A DNA stretch of 64,000 nucleotides from NCBI RefSeq assembly GCF_900108955.1, contig NZ_FNYA01000008.1, positions 62,001 through 126,000 on the forward strand, in the 5' to 3' direction. The notes below the pieces were generated by a model, which worked only from the letters and a program-made list of their open reading frames with translations, made no database searches and was not told where the DNA came from. Positions 47,538-57,389 of this stretch are shown here, piece after piece; the stretch's first letter is position 1, and each line of letters begins with the position of its first letter. The translations under genes and the position numbers were made by a program. Source of the stretch: Flavobacterium terrigena. GTDB taxonomy: Bacteria; Bacteroidota; Bacteroidia; Flavobacteriales; Flavobacteriaceae.

Positions 47538-49604
47538 ATGAAAAAAACTACTTTATTTTTGTCATTAATCTTTTGTTTTGGAAGCGTTGTTTACGCACAA
47601 AACAAATCTGGTGACAAAACTGTTTTTGGGAAAAAAGTACTTCCTGAAAACATTTCTCCTTCAGGGCATATTAGATGTGCTACTTCAGAATACGAACAAT
47701 ATTTAAGAGAAAAAAATCCATCAAAAGAATCAGCGGAACTTTTTGAAAAATGGATGGCTAAAAAAATTGAAGAGCAAAGATCAATTGGAGAAGTTGCTTC
47801 TCAAAGTGGTGGAATTATTTATATTCCAGTTGTTGTTCACGTTATTCATAACGGAGATGCCTATGGTACGAATGAAAACATTTCTGACGAGCAAGTTCAA
47901 TCTCAAATCACAGTGATGAACCAAGATTTTAGAAGAATGTCTGGTACACCTGGTTTTAATTCTGATCCAGTTGGTGCTGATGTTCAAGTTGAATTTATTT
48001 TAGCAAAAGTTGATCCTAGTGGAAATCCAACTAATGGTATTAATAGAGTTAATTTGTGTCAGGCTTCTTGGTCTACTGACGATATTGATCTTATTGTTAA
48101 GCCTACTACTATTTGGGATCCAGCTTTGTATATGAATATGTGGTCAGTTGATTTTTCAGACAATACATTACTTGGGTATGCTCAATTTCCTGAATCAAAT
48201 TTAGGTGGTATGAGTCCTGCTGCACAAGATCCTAATTCAGATGGTGTAGTGGCAAATTTTGCTACTTTTGGTAGTTCTGCTTTGGCTACTGGAAGTTTTT
48301 CTCCTCCATACGATAGAGGTAGAACAATGACTCATGAAGTTGGTCACTTTTTAGGATTAAGACATATTTGGGGTGATAACAGTGCTTGTCCTGCAACTAA
48401 CACTATTAATGATGAAGATTTTGTAGCGGATACACCAGCTTCTGCTGGGTCAAATTTTGGATGTCCAGCAGGAACAAATAGTTGCCCTTTAAATCCAGGT
48501 AATGATATGATTGCTAATTATATGGATTATACTGATGATACTTGTATGAATATTTTTACTGCAGGTCAGAAAACTAGAATTTTAACAGTTTTAGGGAATT
48601 CGCCAAGAAGAAATTATGCAGCATCTAACAAAGATGTAGCGATTCCTTTATTTGCAAATGATGCAGAAGTGAAAATTGAAATGGCTTGTGGAGCTGCATC
48701 GCCTTCATGTACTACTCCTAATCCAGCTTCGCCAGCAAAAACTGTATTATTGTATAATAGAGGTACTTCTAACTTAACTTCTGCAACATTAAGTTATAAT
48801 TTTGGAGGTACAGTTTATACGAATAACTGGACTGGAAATTTAGCGCCAAATAAGTATGCTACTATTGTTTTAGCAAATTCTTCAGTTAACGGATTATTGA
48901 CGGTTTCTGTTACTGCTGCTAATGGTGGTGCAGATCAAAGAGCATCAAATAATGTAGCTACTAAAAGTTTTGGTTCTACTCTTGCTTATGCAAACTCAAC
49001 TACATTTACATTTAATCTTGTTGGAGATTCATATGGTAGTGAAACTTCTTGGACATTAAGAAATCAAGCTGGAACCATTTTGTATTCTCATGGTGCATAT
49101 ACTGATATTCCTTCAGGAACTCAAGTTTTAGAAAATAATACAGTTTGGAATTTGCCTACAGGTTGTTATTATTTAACAATGATGGATTCATGGGGAGATG
49201 GATTAAATAATGGGGTTGTACAAGGTTACTACACTGTAACTGGTGGTGCTACAACTGTTGTAAATGAAACTGCATTCACTGGTCCAGGTGGAAATACACC
49301 AAATTCAAAAGTTCATTATTTTACTAATAATGTTGCCTTAAATTCTGATAGCTTTAGTTTAATGGATGATGTTGTATTATATCCAAATCCTGCTAAAGAA
49401 AGAGTTACAATTTCTGTGCCTCAAGGTTTAGATGTTGTTGGTAATTTTGAAGTTTATAATGCTTTAGGACAAAAAGTTTTAACCAAAAATGTTTCTTCTG
49501 AAAATGATTTAAATATTAATACGAATGACTACCAAGCAGGTATGTATTTTATTAATTTAACTTTGGGGGAATTTTCTAAAACATTACGTTTTATAAAAGA
49601 TTAA
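47538..49604 (+). CDS. T9SS-secreted M43 (pappalysin-type) zinc metalloprotease
   Basis: A 688-aa protein: signal peptide (MKKTTLFLSLIFCFGSVVYAQ), propeptide, then an M43B catalytic domain with THEVGHFLGLRHIWGD. The zinc ligands are H266, H270 and H276 with catalytic E267, and the Met-turn is NYMDYTDD. After about 390 come beta-rich domains, and the last 75 residues are a type A T9SS sorting domain (VVLYPNPAKERVTISV...MYFINLTLGEFSKTLRFIKD). It is likely surface-attached or released for protein degradation. A second, larger M43 protease faces it at 50138. Confidence 0.93.
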   Translation: MKKTTLFLSLIFCFGSVVYAQNKSGDKTVFGKKVLPENISPSGHIRCATSEYEQYLREKNPSKESAELFEKWMAKKIEEQRSIGEVASQSGGIIYIPVVVHVIHNGDAYGTNENISDEQVQSQITVMNQDFRRMSGTPGFNSDPVGADVQVEFILAKVDPSGNPTNGINRVNLCQASWSTDDIDLIVKPTTIWDPALYMNMWSVDFSDNTLLGYAQFPESNLGGMSPAAQDPNSDGVVANFATFGSSALATGSFSPPYDRGRTMTHEVGHFLGLRHIWGDNSACPATNTINDEDFVADTPASAGSNFGCPAGTNSCPLNPGNDMIANYMDYTDDTCMNIFTAGQKTRILTVLGNSPRRNYAASNKDVAIPLFANDAEVKIEMACGAASPSCTTPNPASPAKTVLLYNRGTSNLTSATLSYNFGGTVYTNNWTGNLAPNKYATIVLANSSVNGLLTVSVTAANGGADQRASNNVATKSFGSTLAYANSTTFTFNLVGDSYGSETSWTLRNQAGTILYSHGAYTDIPSGTQVLENNTVWNLPTGCYYLTMMDSWGDGLNNGVVQGYYTVTGGATTVVNETAFTGPGGNTPNSKVHYFTNNVALNSDSFSLMDDVVLYPNPAKERVTISVPQGLDVVGNFEVYNALGQKVLTKNVSSENDLNINTNDYQAGMYFINLTLGEFSKTLRFIKD

Positions 49605-49626
49605 TTTCTCATTATATAGAATTAAA

Positions 49627-49655
49627 AAGGATTGGTTTTTACCAATCCTTTTTTT
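49627..49655 (+). terminator. terminator of the first M43 protease
   Basis: AAGGATTGGT/ACCAATCCTT with loop TTTT and a T run. Confidence 0.92.
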
Positions 49656-50082
49656 ATGAATAGATTTCTGTATCTGTATGAAATAATCTTGTCCAATTTT
49701 TTTATTTAATGAAATGAGTTGGTTTATTTTATTTTAAAAGGTGCTGTAGTTTTTTTAGTTGTATTTTACTTGTTATGGTTTGATTTTAGATAATTATGTC
49801 TAAAATAATAAGTTATTAGTGAACACTTTTAAGCTCTTGTGAGCTTTGCATTTAATCAATATCTTAATGATGTTGTTACGATTTAAACTGTATTTAATAT
49901 TTTGAAATAGTTTTATGGTTTAATTATAAGTATTAGAATTATGACTGTAAAATGTAAAGAGTTTTAAGTCAAGTGTGTAGAATAATTGTAAATACTAAAA
50001 GAACTTAGTAGACGCTTGTGTTTAAAGTTAGTATAAGTGTTTCTGATTTTTATTATAAATGCTTTTTTGAAATATAATGAAG
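49656..50082. other. non-coding AT-rich gap between convergent proteases
   Basis: No open frame with coding character, RNA gene or repeat is seen in this stretch. Confidence 0.6.
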
Positions 50083-50115
50083 CAAAAAAAAGGCAACCTA
50101 ATTAAAGGTTGCCTT
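50083..50115 (-). terminator. terminator of the second M43 protease
   Basis: AAGGCAACCT/AGGTTGCCTT with loop AATTAA. The A run at its left is the T tract on the minus strand. Confidence 0.9.
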
Positions 50116-50137
50116 GCTTTTAAAGAAAGAAAATTAA

Positions 50138-52996
50138 TTATTCAACAATAATTTTCTTAACCTGTTTTTTATCACCATCTTTTATAGTAACAATGTAAAT
50201 TCCACTTTGAACATTCTTTAATTGAATTTGTTCATTGAAGAATCCATTGTTAGAAAATGATTTTGAATAAACTTCACGACCTCTAATATCGTGTACATTT
50301 ACATTAATTTTATTTTTTGAATCTGATGTGAATTGAATGTTAAATACACCATTGTTTGGATTTGGATAAATTGAAATAGAATTATCAAAGTCAACTGATG
50401 GATTTGATAATAATGTTGCAGCTGTTCCAAAATAGTAAACACCATTAATACCACCTGAGAAAGTAGCTGTTAACGTAAAGAATGTACCAAAAGTACCAGT
50501 AGTTGTTGTTAATGCTGTACTTACACCGTTTTTAATTACTTTTAATGCAGTTCTGCTGTTTCCAGTTGCAGCTTCCCATCCAGCAACTTCTGCTTCAGTG
50601 AAGTAAAACTTAATTGTTCCTGTACCAGCAGTATTGTTAGTTGCAGTAGCAATTGTTAATGATTTAGCCATAACTTTTAAGTTATTAGCAGTATTTGTAC
50701 TGAAGTCAACTGCTGCAGCTCCAGCACTAGTAATACTTCTGTTTACTTCAACTGTTGTACAACCATGGTCAAAATTATTAACAGTACCATCTAACATTAT
50801 GTTTTTTGAAGTTGCATCTGCAGCATAAAATGTACCTGCAGCAGGAACTAATGCTTGGTATTTAGTTGCAGTATTAATTTCTGTTTGAACAACAGCTGCA
50901 TTATTTGTAACGATAGAAATGTCATCTAACATGATCCAGTTTTGGTCAAAAGTGTTATGATGTCTGAATACTAAATAAACGGTTTGTCCTGCGTAAGAAG
51001 AAACATTAGCTGTAATAGTATTTCTTTGAGCTCCACCTGCTAAAACAGCATTATTGATTACTGGTGTTTGAGCGTTTAAAGTAGCTACAGTAAATGTTGA
51101 TGGGTTTACAGTAGTAAGATATACTGAATAATGTTCTAAGAAGTACGGCGCAGCTTGAGTTGTACCAATACCAAAACTTAATGTTGAAGTTCCTGTTGGA
51201 ATAGTAAATGCAGTACCTGAATATAAAATATTATCAGGATTTAAACCTGTGCTAGGTGAAAGCCAAGATCTAGAAAAAGCAAAATTATCATCAAACCCAA
51301 TAGTGTTTGGTGTATTTCCAATTCCCCAGTTATTACCGTCAGCATCTAAATCTTTAATTGACGCAATTACTGAAGGGCTAGGATCGAAAGTTTCTTCAAT
51401 AACAGTTACATTTGAAGTTGGAGTTGGAGCAACATCATTGTCGTTAATTGTAAATTTAACAGTGTTGTAATCTGCAATAAGAACTGCATCTCCACCACCA
51501 GCATTGACAGTAGCTCCAATAACTACAGTTTCCGCTGATTCTCCAATACCATCATTAAAAACTCTTACAGTTAAAATCTGATCAGCTGTTGATCCTGTAG
51601 GGAAAGTAACAGTTGGAGTCATGATTTGGAAATCTTTTAAATTTGTTGCAGTTGAAGCACCATTTACATTGAAAGTAACAATTGTACTTGCAGTAGGAGC
51701 TTTTGTAGTTCCAACGTTGAAATTGTAATCTGTATAACTACAGTTTGTTCCTTCAGTAATACCACAATTTGTTAAACTAGGTTTGAAATAGATTCCACTT
51801 AATGCAGGAGCAGTTCCTCCTAATGATGCATTTAATGTAGATCTTCTAGGTGCAGCGCCCATAATAGTTTGCATTCTTGCTTTTTGACCAGCTGTGAATG
51901 TGTCCATACAAGCATCTGGCGTATAGTCCATATAATTTTGAACTTGATCATTACCAGGTGCAGGACAAGAGTTTACAACTGCACAAGTATAATTTGCAGC
52001 AGCAGACGCCGGAGTGTCAGCTACGAAATCTTCATTTGTTGCAACGTTTGACGCTATAGCAGGACAAGCATCATCTCCCCAAATATGTCTTAAACCTACC
52101 CAGTGACCTACTTCGTGAGTCATAGTTCTACCTTCGTCATATCCTGGATTTAAAATAAAAGTTCCATCGTTAAGATTCTTTGTTCCCATAGAATCAAACG
52201 CACAAACAACACCATCTGTACTTGCAGTTTGTGGAGTTGTGCTCAAACCACCTAAACTTGACTCTGGAAATTGCGCATATCCTAATAAACCACTTAAACC
52301 ACCTGCAGTTAAAGCAGCACCACCTGGACGAATAATCCACATGTTTAAATATTTAGTTGGATCCCATTGAGTTGTAGTTTTCATAGCTTCAACTTCTGAT
52401 CTAAGTTCCCAATCTGGACCACCTGGACCATCAGGATAATTATTTGTTGGAGGAGTAAGTACTCTTCTAATTACACCAGTAGTTGGTTGACCACTTGGAT
52501 CTCTTTTTGCCAAAACGAAATTAATTTCAGTATCAATAGCAACTCCAGTAGAGTTAGCTCCTCCCGGAGTACCAGCTAGTCTTCTAAAGTCATTATTCAT
52601 TACTGTTAATTGAGAAATAGCTTGTGCGTCAGTAATGTTTTCACCAGTTCCAACACAATCTCCGTTATGAACAATATGAATTACTACTGGGATATTGTAA
52701 ACAGCAGTAACACTTTTATTGTTTTTAATTCTATCTGCTTTTTGTTTTTCAATTTCTGTAGCTAACCACGTTTCAAACTGTTGCTTATTTAAACGATTCG
52801 GGTATTTTTTTTGTAACTCTATTTCGTTTATCTCAGTTAAACATCTATGGATGTTAGTGTTTATCTTATTTTCTGAAGATACAGATTTTTTACCAAATTG
52901 AACTGGCTCCACTTGGGTTTTAGTTTGAGCATTTAAACTTAAAGACGAAGCGCCTATAAGCAAAAGCGACCAAACTAGATTAGTAGTCTTTTTCAT
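50138..52996 (-). CDS. large T9SS-secreted M43 metalloprotease with Calx-beta-like and choice-of-anchor J domains
   Basis: A 952-aa paralogue of the 47538 protease. A signal peptide (MKKTTNLVWSLLLIGASSLSLNA) and propeptide precede the M43 domain: THEVGHWVGLRHIWGDD (H294, E295, H298, H304) and Met-turn NYMDYTPD. Then come a Calx-beta-like region (about 425-535; GIGESAETVVIGATV), a choice-of-anchor J/cleaved-adhesin domain (about 545-720; ETFDPSPS ... YLVFRHHNTFDQNWIMLDDISIV) and extra beta domains. A type A T9SS sorting domain ends it (ISIYPNPNNGVFNIQF...IVTIKDGDKKQVKKIIVE). The added domains suggest substrate or glycan binding. Confidence 0.93.
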   Translation of the reverse strand: MKKTTNLVWSLLLIGASSLSLNAQTKTQVEPVQFGKKSVSSENKINTNIHRCLTEINEIELQKKYPNRLNKQQFETWLATEIEKQKADRIKNNKSVTAVYNIPVVIHIVHNGDCVGTGENITDAQAISQLTVMNNDFRRLAGTPGGANSTGVAIDTEINFVLAKRDPSGQPTTGVIRRVLTPPTNNYPDGPGGPDWELRSEVEAMKTTTQWDPTKYLNMWIIRPGGAALTAGGLSGLLGYAQFPESSLGGLSTTPQTASTDGVVCAFDSMGTKNLNDGTFILNPGYDEGRTMTHEVGHWVGLRHIWGDDACPAIASNVATNEDFVADTPASAAANYTCAVVNSCPAPGNDQVQNYMDYTPDACMDTFTAGQKARMQTIMGAAPRRSTLNASLGGTAPALSGIYFKPSLTNCGITEGTNCSYTDYNFNVGTTKAPTASTIVTFNVNGASTATNLKDFQIMTPTVTFPTGSTADQILTVRVFNDGIGESAETVVIGATVNAGGGDAVLIADYNTVKFTINDNDVAPTPTSNVTVIEETFDPSPSVIASIKDLDADGNNWGIGNTPNTIGFDDNFAFSRSWLSPSTGLNPDNILYSGTAFTIPTGTSTLSFGIGTTQAAPYFLEHYSVYLTTVNPSTFTVATLNAQTPVINNAVLAGGAQRNTITANVSSYAGQTVYLVFRHHNTFDQNWIMLDDISIVTNNAAVVQTEINTATKYQALVPAAGTFYAADATSKNIMLDGTVNNFDHGCTTVEVNRSITSAGAAAVDFSTNTANNLKVMAKSLTIATATNNTAGTGTIKFYFTEAEVAGWEAATGNSRTALKVIKNGVSTALTTTTGTFGTFFTLTATFSGGINGVYYFGTAATLLSNPSVDFDNSISIYPNPNNGVFNIQFTSDSKNKINVNVHDIRGREVYSKSFSNNGFFNEQIQLKNVQSGIYIVTIKDGDKKQVKKIIVE

Positions 52997-53257
52997 GTAT
53001 TTGTTGATTTAATTAAAACTTAGCGTAAAATTAATTGTTTTTTTTTAAATATAAAATTTTTAGAAGAATTTAACTTTTTTAAAAGCATTGATTTTTAATG
53101 TTTTGAGGTTTAAGTTGATTGTATTTTGTGTTTTGCTAATTTTATTTTTACTTTTTTGGTTTATTTGACTCTTATTTTAAAACGAATTTTTATTTATATT
53201 AACCAATTTTGTTGTTTAGAATAATTATTATCAATTAATTTGCATAAAAAATTTCAG

Positions 53258-54190
53258 TTGAAAATCTATCATTCAATAAAAGATTTTACCACATCCAAAA
53301 AAACAATTGTTACTTTAGGTACTTTTGATGGCGTGCATATTGGTCACAATGCTATTTTAGATAAAATTTGTTCAGCCGCACAACAAGAAAATTTGGAAAG
53401 TGTTATTCTTACTTTTTTCCCACATCCACGATTAATTGTTTCTAATAATTATGATATTAAATTATTGAATACAATGGAAGAAAAATCAGCTTTATTAGAG
53501 AAAAAAGGGATTCAAAATTTTATAATTCATCCATTTGATAAAATTTTCTCAGAATTATCTCCAAGAGAATTTGTTACTCAGGTTTTAGTTGAAAAATTAA
53601 ATATTCAAAAAATTATAATTGGTCACGATCATAAATTTGGTAAAGACCGCGCTGCCGATTTTAATGATTTGATCAATTTCGGAAAAGAATTTGGTTTTGA
53701 AGTAGAAGAAATTTCAGCTCAACAAATCAATGAGGTTTCGGTAAGTTCTACAAAAATTAGAAATTCACTTTTAGAAGGTAACATAGCTTTAGCTAATGAA
53801 TATTTAGGTTATCCTTATGTTTTAACTGGAAATGTAGTAAAAGGTAATCAATTAGGTAGAACTATTAATTTTCCAACTGCAAATATTGAAATTCCAGAAG
53901 ACTATAAATTAATTCCTAAAAATGGAGTTTATGTTGTAAAGGCAAATGTCAGCAATCAGAGTGTTTTTGGAATGATGAATATTGGCGTAAAACCCACGTT
54001 AGGAGAAAATAAATTATCTATTGAAGTGCATCTGCTAAATTTTGATAAAGACATTTACAATCAGAAAATTCAAGTCAGTGTTTTAGAAAGATTACGTGAT
54101 GAACAAAAATTCGATTCTTTCGAAGCTTTAAAATCGCAATTAGAATTAGACAAACAAAACACAATTCATTATTTTGAAAATTTAAAATAA
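53258..54190 (+). CDS. ribF: bifunctional riboflavin kinase/FAD synthetase
   Basis: A 310-aa RibF: FAD-synthetase domain with VTLGTFDGVHIGHNAIL (nucleotidyl-transfer G-x-F-D-G-x-H-x-G-H), GHDHKFGKDRAAD and VSSTKIR, then a riboflavin kinase domain with GNQLGRTINFPTANIEIP and GVYVV...GMMNIGVKPT. No ATG precedes the conserved part in frame. The best start is the TTG at 53258 (reading MKIYHSIKDF), with another TTG 18 bases upstream. Structured RNA copy B begins right after its stop. Confidence 0.93.
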   Translation: MKIYHSIKDFTTSKKTIVTLGTFDGVHIGHNAILDKICSAAQQENLESVILTFFPHPRLIVSNNYDIKLLNTMEEKSALLEKKGIQNFIIHPFDKIFSELSPREFVTQVLVEKLNIQKIIIGHDHKFGKDRAADFNDLINFGKEFGFEVEEISAQQINEVSVSSTKIRNSLLEGNIALANEYLGYPYVLTGNVVKGNQLGRTINFPTANIEIPEDYKLIPKNGVYVVKANVSNQSVFGMMNIGVKPTLGENKLSIEVHLLNFDKDIYNQKIQVSVLERLRDEQKFDSFEALKSQLELDKQNTIHYFENLK

Positions 54191-54284
54191 TGAAATCACC
54201 ATTGACTAGAAGTTTGTATATGCAAACATCAATAATTAAAAAGGTGATAACATATATGACCGCTAAAAAATAAATCTTACATAT
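54191..54284 (+). ncRNA. structured RNA element, copy B
   Basis: P1 ATCACC (54195-54200)/GGTGAT (54243-54248); P2 GTTTGT (54212-54217)/GCAAAC (54222-54227). The loop TATATG can pair with CATATA (54251-54256) directly after P1. The tail cgctaaaaaataaatcttacatat ends at the ATG at 54285. Compared with copy A, P1 has changed from TCGCT/AGCGA to TCACC/GGTGA, i.e. paired changes. Confidence 0.7.
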
Positions 54285-55574
54285 ATGAAAAAGTGGCTTG
54301 CTGAAACAATTGATAACTCCGGATTAGTAATTTTTAGAATTTTACTTGGACTATTAATCGCTTCCGAAAGTTTTGGAGCCATTTTGTTAGGTTGGGTAGA
54401 AGCTGTTTTCGTTCAAAGTAAATTCACATTTAATTTTATTGGATTCGATTTTCTGCAAGTTTTACATGGCGAAAAAATGTATGCCTATTTTTTTACAATG
54501 GGAATTTTAGGTTTACTAATTACTTTCGGATTGTTCTACAGATTTGTTATGATTGCTTTCACGATTATGTGGACTGCAGTTTATTTAATTCAGAAAGAAC
54601 ATTATAATAATCATTACTACTTTTTAATTCTCATTTGTATCATTATGATTTTTTTGCCAGCCAATGGTAAACTGAGTGTAGATGCGAAATTATTTCCAAA
54701 AATAAAACAAACTAAAATCCCGAGATGGATGCCTTATTTGCTAATTTTTCAATTGGCAATTTTATATTTTTATGCGGCAATTGCCAAATTATATCCCGAT
54801 TGGTTAGATGGAACTTTCTCCAGAATTCTTTTAAACGGAATTACACAACGTCAGTTTTTACTAGATATTTTCAATCAGAAATGGTTTTTATTAACTTATG
54901 CTTACATCGGAATTTTATTCGATTTACTAATTCTGCCAGCCTTATTGTGGAAGAAAACCAGAAAATTAGCCATAATTGCCTCTTTCGGATTTCATCTTTT
55001 TAATGCTTATACGTTGAAAATTGGGATTTTTCCTTTTTTAGCGCTGAGTTTTATAGTGCTACTTTACGATTCAATTCCGCTGAAATTTTTGAATAAAAAA
55101 GAAGAAATTCTTCCTAATAATAATTTCAATACCAAATTATTGCTCTTCCTTTTTGTGCCGTTTTTTATCGTACAATTAATTTTGCCATTGCGACATCACT
55201 TTATTAAAGGCGATGTGTTGTTTACCGAAGAAGGTCATAGATTGTCTTGGAGAATGATGCTTCGCGAAAGAAAAGGGTTTTTAAAAATTAAGGTTGTAGA
55301 TAAAAACACTGGCGTGTCTTATTATTATAATTATGCTGCAGAATTAACACCGAAACAAATCAAAATTTTAAGCAATTCGCCAGACGTAATTTGGCAATAT
55401 TGCCAGAAAATCAAAAAAGAATCCAAAAAACCTATCTCTATTTTTGTGGAATGTGAAGTTTCTATTAACAGACGACCTTTCTATAAATTGATAAACGAAA
55501 AGACAGATATGGCAACTGCTAAGTTTAATTATTTTGCCCATAATGATTGGGTTTTACTTCAAAATTTGAATTAA
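54285..55574 (+). CDS. HTTM-domain membrane protein (vitamin K-dependent carboxylase-like)
   Basis: A 429-aa protein with several transmembrane helices and the HTTM signature: GLVIFRILLGLLIASESFGAILLGW, FIGFDFLQVLHGEKMYAYFFTMGILGL, HYYFLILICIIMIFLPANGKLSVDA. LQLAILYFYAAIAKLYPDWLDG carries the conserved F-Y-A-A-I-A-K. The C-terminal 150 residues are a soluble domain. The family includes gamma-carboxylase-like enzymes, but bacterial members are uncharacterised. It starts at the end of structured RNA copy B. Confidence 0.87.
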   Translation: MKKWLAETIDNSGLVIFRILLGLLIASESFGAILLGWVEAVFVQSKFTFNFIGFDFLQVLHGEKMYAYFFTMGILGLLITFGLFYRFVMIAFTIMWTAVYLIQKEHYNNHYYFLILICIIMIFLPANGKLSVDAKLFPKIKQTKIPRWMPYLLIFQLAILYFYAAIAKLYPDWLDGTFSRILLNGITQRQFLLDIFNQKWFLLTYAYIGILFDLLILPALLWKKTRKLAIIASFGFHLFNAYTLKIGIFPFLALSFIVLLYDSIPLKFLNKKEEILPNNNFNTKLLLFLFVPFFIVQLILPLRHHFIKGDVLFTEEGHRLSWRMMLRERKGFLKIKVVDKNTGVSYYYNYAAELTPKQIKILSNSPDVIWQYCQKIKKESKKPISIFVECEVSINRRPFYKLINEKTDMATAKFNYFAHNDWVLLQNLN

Positions 55575-55665
55575 TTACGTTAAAATAATTTTAAAAATTC
55601 AATTGATAATCAAGCAGATAAATAATATTTTCGTACATTTATAATAATCAAAAAAAATATAGGGT

Positions 55666-56109
55666 ATGAAAAATCAAGTTGAAATTAAAAACGGAATCTT
55701 AATTTTTGTAGGTATTGGTATTTTCTTTTTACTAATGGACTTGTTTGGGTTAGCTGACAAAAATTATCTTAGAATTTTAAACGCTTTTATTGTGCTTTTC
55801 GGAATTTGGAAAACCGTTAAAAGCAATTACGCCAACGGAACAACAGGATATCTAGAAAACTTGATTTCATGTTTTAAAACAGGTATAATTGGAGTAGTTT
55901 TAGGTATAATTGGACTAATAGTTTTTGTTTACATTAAAGGTGGTGAAAGTTATTTAGCAACATTAGCTGATACTTTCTTCTTTACAGGAAAAACAAACTT
56001 GGTAAAATACTGTGCTGTGCTACTTTTTGAAGGTGTTGCCTCGTCATTAATTGGCTCTTTCGCCATTATGCAATATTGGAAAGACGTTCCTGCAGTTTCA
56101 AAACATTAA
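55666..56109 (+). CDS. small membrane protein, four helices
   Basis: A 147-aa protein with four hydrophobic segments (GILIFVGIGIFFLLMDLF, LRILNAFIVLFGIWKTV, TGIIGVVLGIIGLIVFVYI, LFEGVASSLIGSFAIMQYW) and the conserved-looking loop NYANGTTGYLENLISCF. It resembles DUF4199-like or other small Bacteroidota membrane proteins; I cannot name the family with certainty. Confidence 0.7.
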   Translation: MKNQVEIKNGILIFVGIGIFFLLMDLFGLADKNYLRILNAFIVLFGIWKTVKSNYANGTTGYLENLISCFKTGIIGVVLGIIGLIVFVYIKGGESYLATLADTFFFTGKTNLVKYCAVLLFEGVASSLIGSFAIMQYWKDVPAVSKH

Positions 56110-56176
56110 AAACTTCCCTCATAAATTTTTTCTTCAAATGTAAATTAGTACTTTTGGAGCATTAATTTATGATTTT

Positions 56177-57259
56177 ATGAGTGTTACTAAACATAACTGG
56201 ACGAAAGAAGAAATAATTGACATTTACAACAAGCCCTTAATGGAATTGTTATATGATGCTGCATCAATACATAGAGAACATCATGACCCAAATACGGTTC
56301 AGGTTTCTACACTTTTATCAATAAAAACTGGTGGTTGCCCAGAAGATTGCGGATATTGCCCGCAAGCTGCTCGTTACCATACAGATATTGAAGGAAACGA
56401 TTTAATGTCGGTTTCTCAAGTAAAAGCACAAGCATTACGTGCCAAATCTTCTGGATCTTCTAGAGTTTGTATGGGTGCAGCGTGGAGAAACGTGAAAGAT
56501 GGTGCCGAGTTTGATCAGGTTTTAGAAATGGTTCGTACCATTAATAAACTAGATATGGAAGTTTGTTGTACTTTAGGTATGATTACTGAAAATCAGGCAC
56601 ATCGTTTAGCAGAAGCTGGTTTGTATGCTTACAATCACAATTTAGATTCGTCTGAAGAATATTATAAAGAAGTAATTTCTACTCGTGGTTTTGAAGACCG
56701 TTTAGAAACTATTGAAAACGTTCGTAAAACAAATGTAACCGTTTGTAGTGGTGGAATTATCGGAATGGGTGAAAGTATTTCAGATAGAGCTGGAATGTTA
56801 GTCGCACTTTCTACGTTAAACCCACAACCAGAATCGGTGCCAATTAACGCTTTAGTTGCTGTTGAAGGAACACCGTTAGAAGATGAAAAACCAGTTGAAA
56901 TTTGGGAAATGATTCGTATGGTAGCTACTACCAGAATTGTAATGCCAGAAACTCAAGTGCGTTTATCAGCTGGAAGAACAAATATGAGTAGAGAAGGACA
57001 AGCGATGTGTTTCTTTGCTGGTGCGAATTCTATTTTTGCTGGAGATAAATTACTAACTACTCCAAATCCGGATGTAGATGAAGACATGAAAATGTTTGAA
57101 ATGTTAGGATTAAATCCACAAAAACCATTCATCAAAAAAATGCAACCAGAAACGGTTGAAGCTGCAGATTCTAAATTTGAAGCTTTAGGTGAAAAACCAA
57201 AATGGAGTAGACCAGATCATAAAATTGAAAGAAATTTAGAAGCTTCTGGAAAGAAGTAA
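56177..57259 (+). CDS. bioB: biotin synthase
   Basis: A 360-aa radical SAM BioB: C54, C58, C61 in GGCPEDCGYCPQ, the 2Fe-2S cysteines in VCMGAAW and MEVCCTLGM, YNHNLDSS, VCSGGIIGMGES and the Arg in VRLSAGR. It inserts sulfur into dethiobiotin in the last step of biotin synthesis. A TACTTTTG -7-like element lies 20 bases upstream of the ATG, without a clear -33 TTG. The other bio genes are not adjacent. Confidence 0.97.
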   Translation: MSVTKHNWTKEEIIDIYNKPLMELLYDAASIHREHHDPNTVQVSTLLSIKTGGCPEDCGYCPQAARYHTDIEGNDLMSVSQVKAQALRAKSSGSSRVCMGAAWRNVKDGAEFDQVLEMVRTINKLDMEVCCTLGMITENQAHRLAEAGLYAYNHNLDSSEEYYKEVISTRGFEDRLETIENVRKTNVTVCSGGIIGMGESISDRAGMLVALSTLNPQPESVPINALVAVEGTPLEDEKPVEIWEMIRMVATTRIVMPETQVRLSAGRTNMSREGQAMCFFAGANSIFAGDKLLTTPNPDVDEDMKMFEMLGLNPQKPFIKKMQPETVEAADSKFEALGEKPKWSRPDHKIERNLEASGKK

Positions 57260-57275
57260 TTTTAAAATACATTAC

Positions 57276-57307
57276 AAAAAAGCCCAAACATCGTTTGGGC
57301 TTTTTTT
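57276..57307 (+). terminator. terminator of bioB
   Basis: AGCCCAAAC/GTTTGGGCT with loop ATC, flanked by A and T runs; it can work in both directions. Confidence 0.92.
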
Positions 57308-57389
57308 ATGTTTAAACGGGAAAAAAGAGCGACTATTTACTAACCACAATAAATGAAAAACACTACTTTTTTGTCAATCTTAATCCAGT

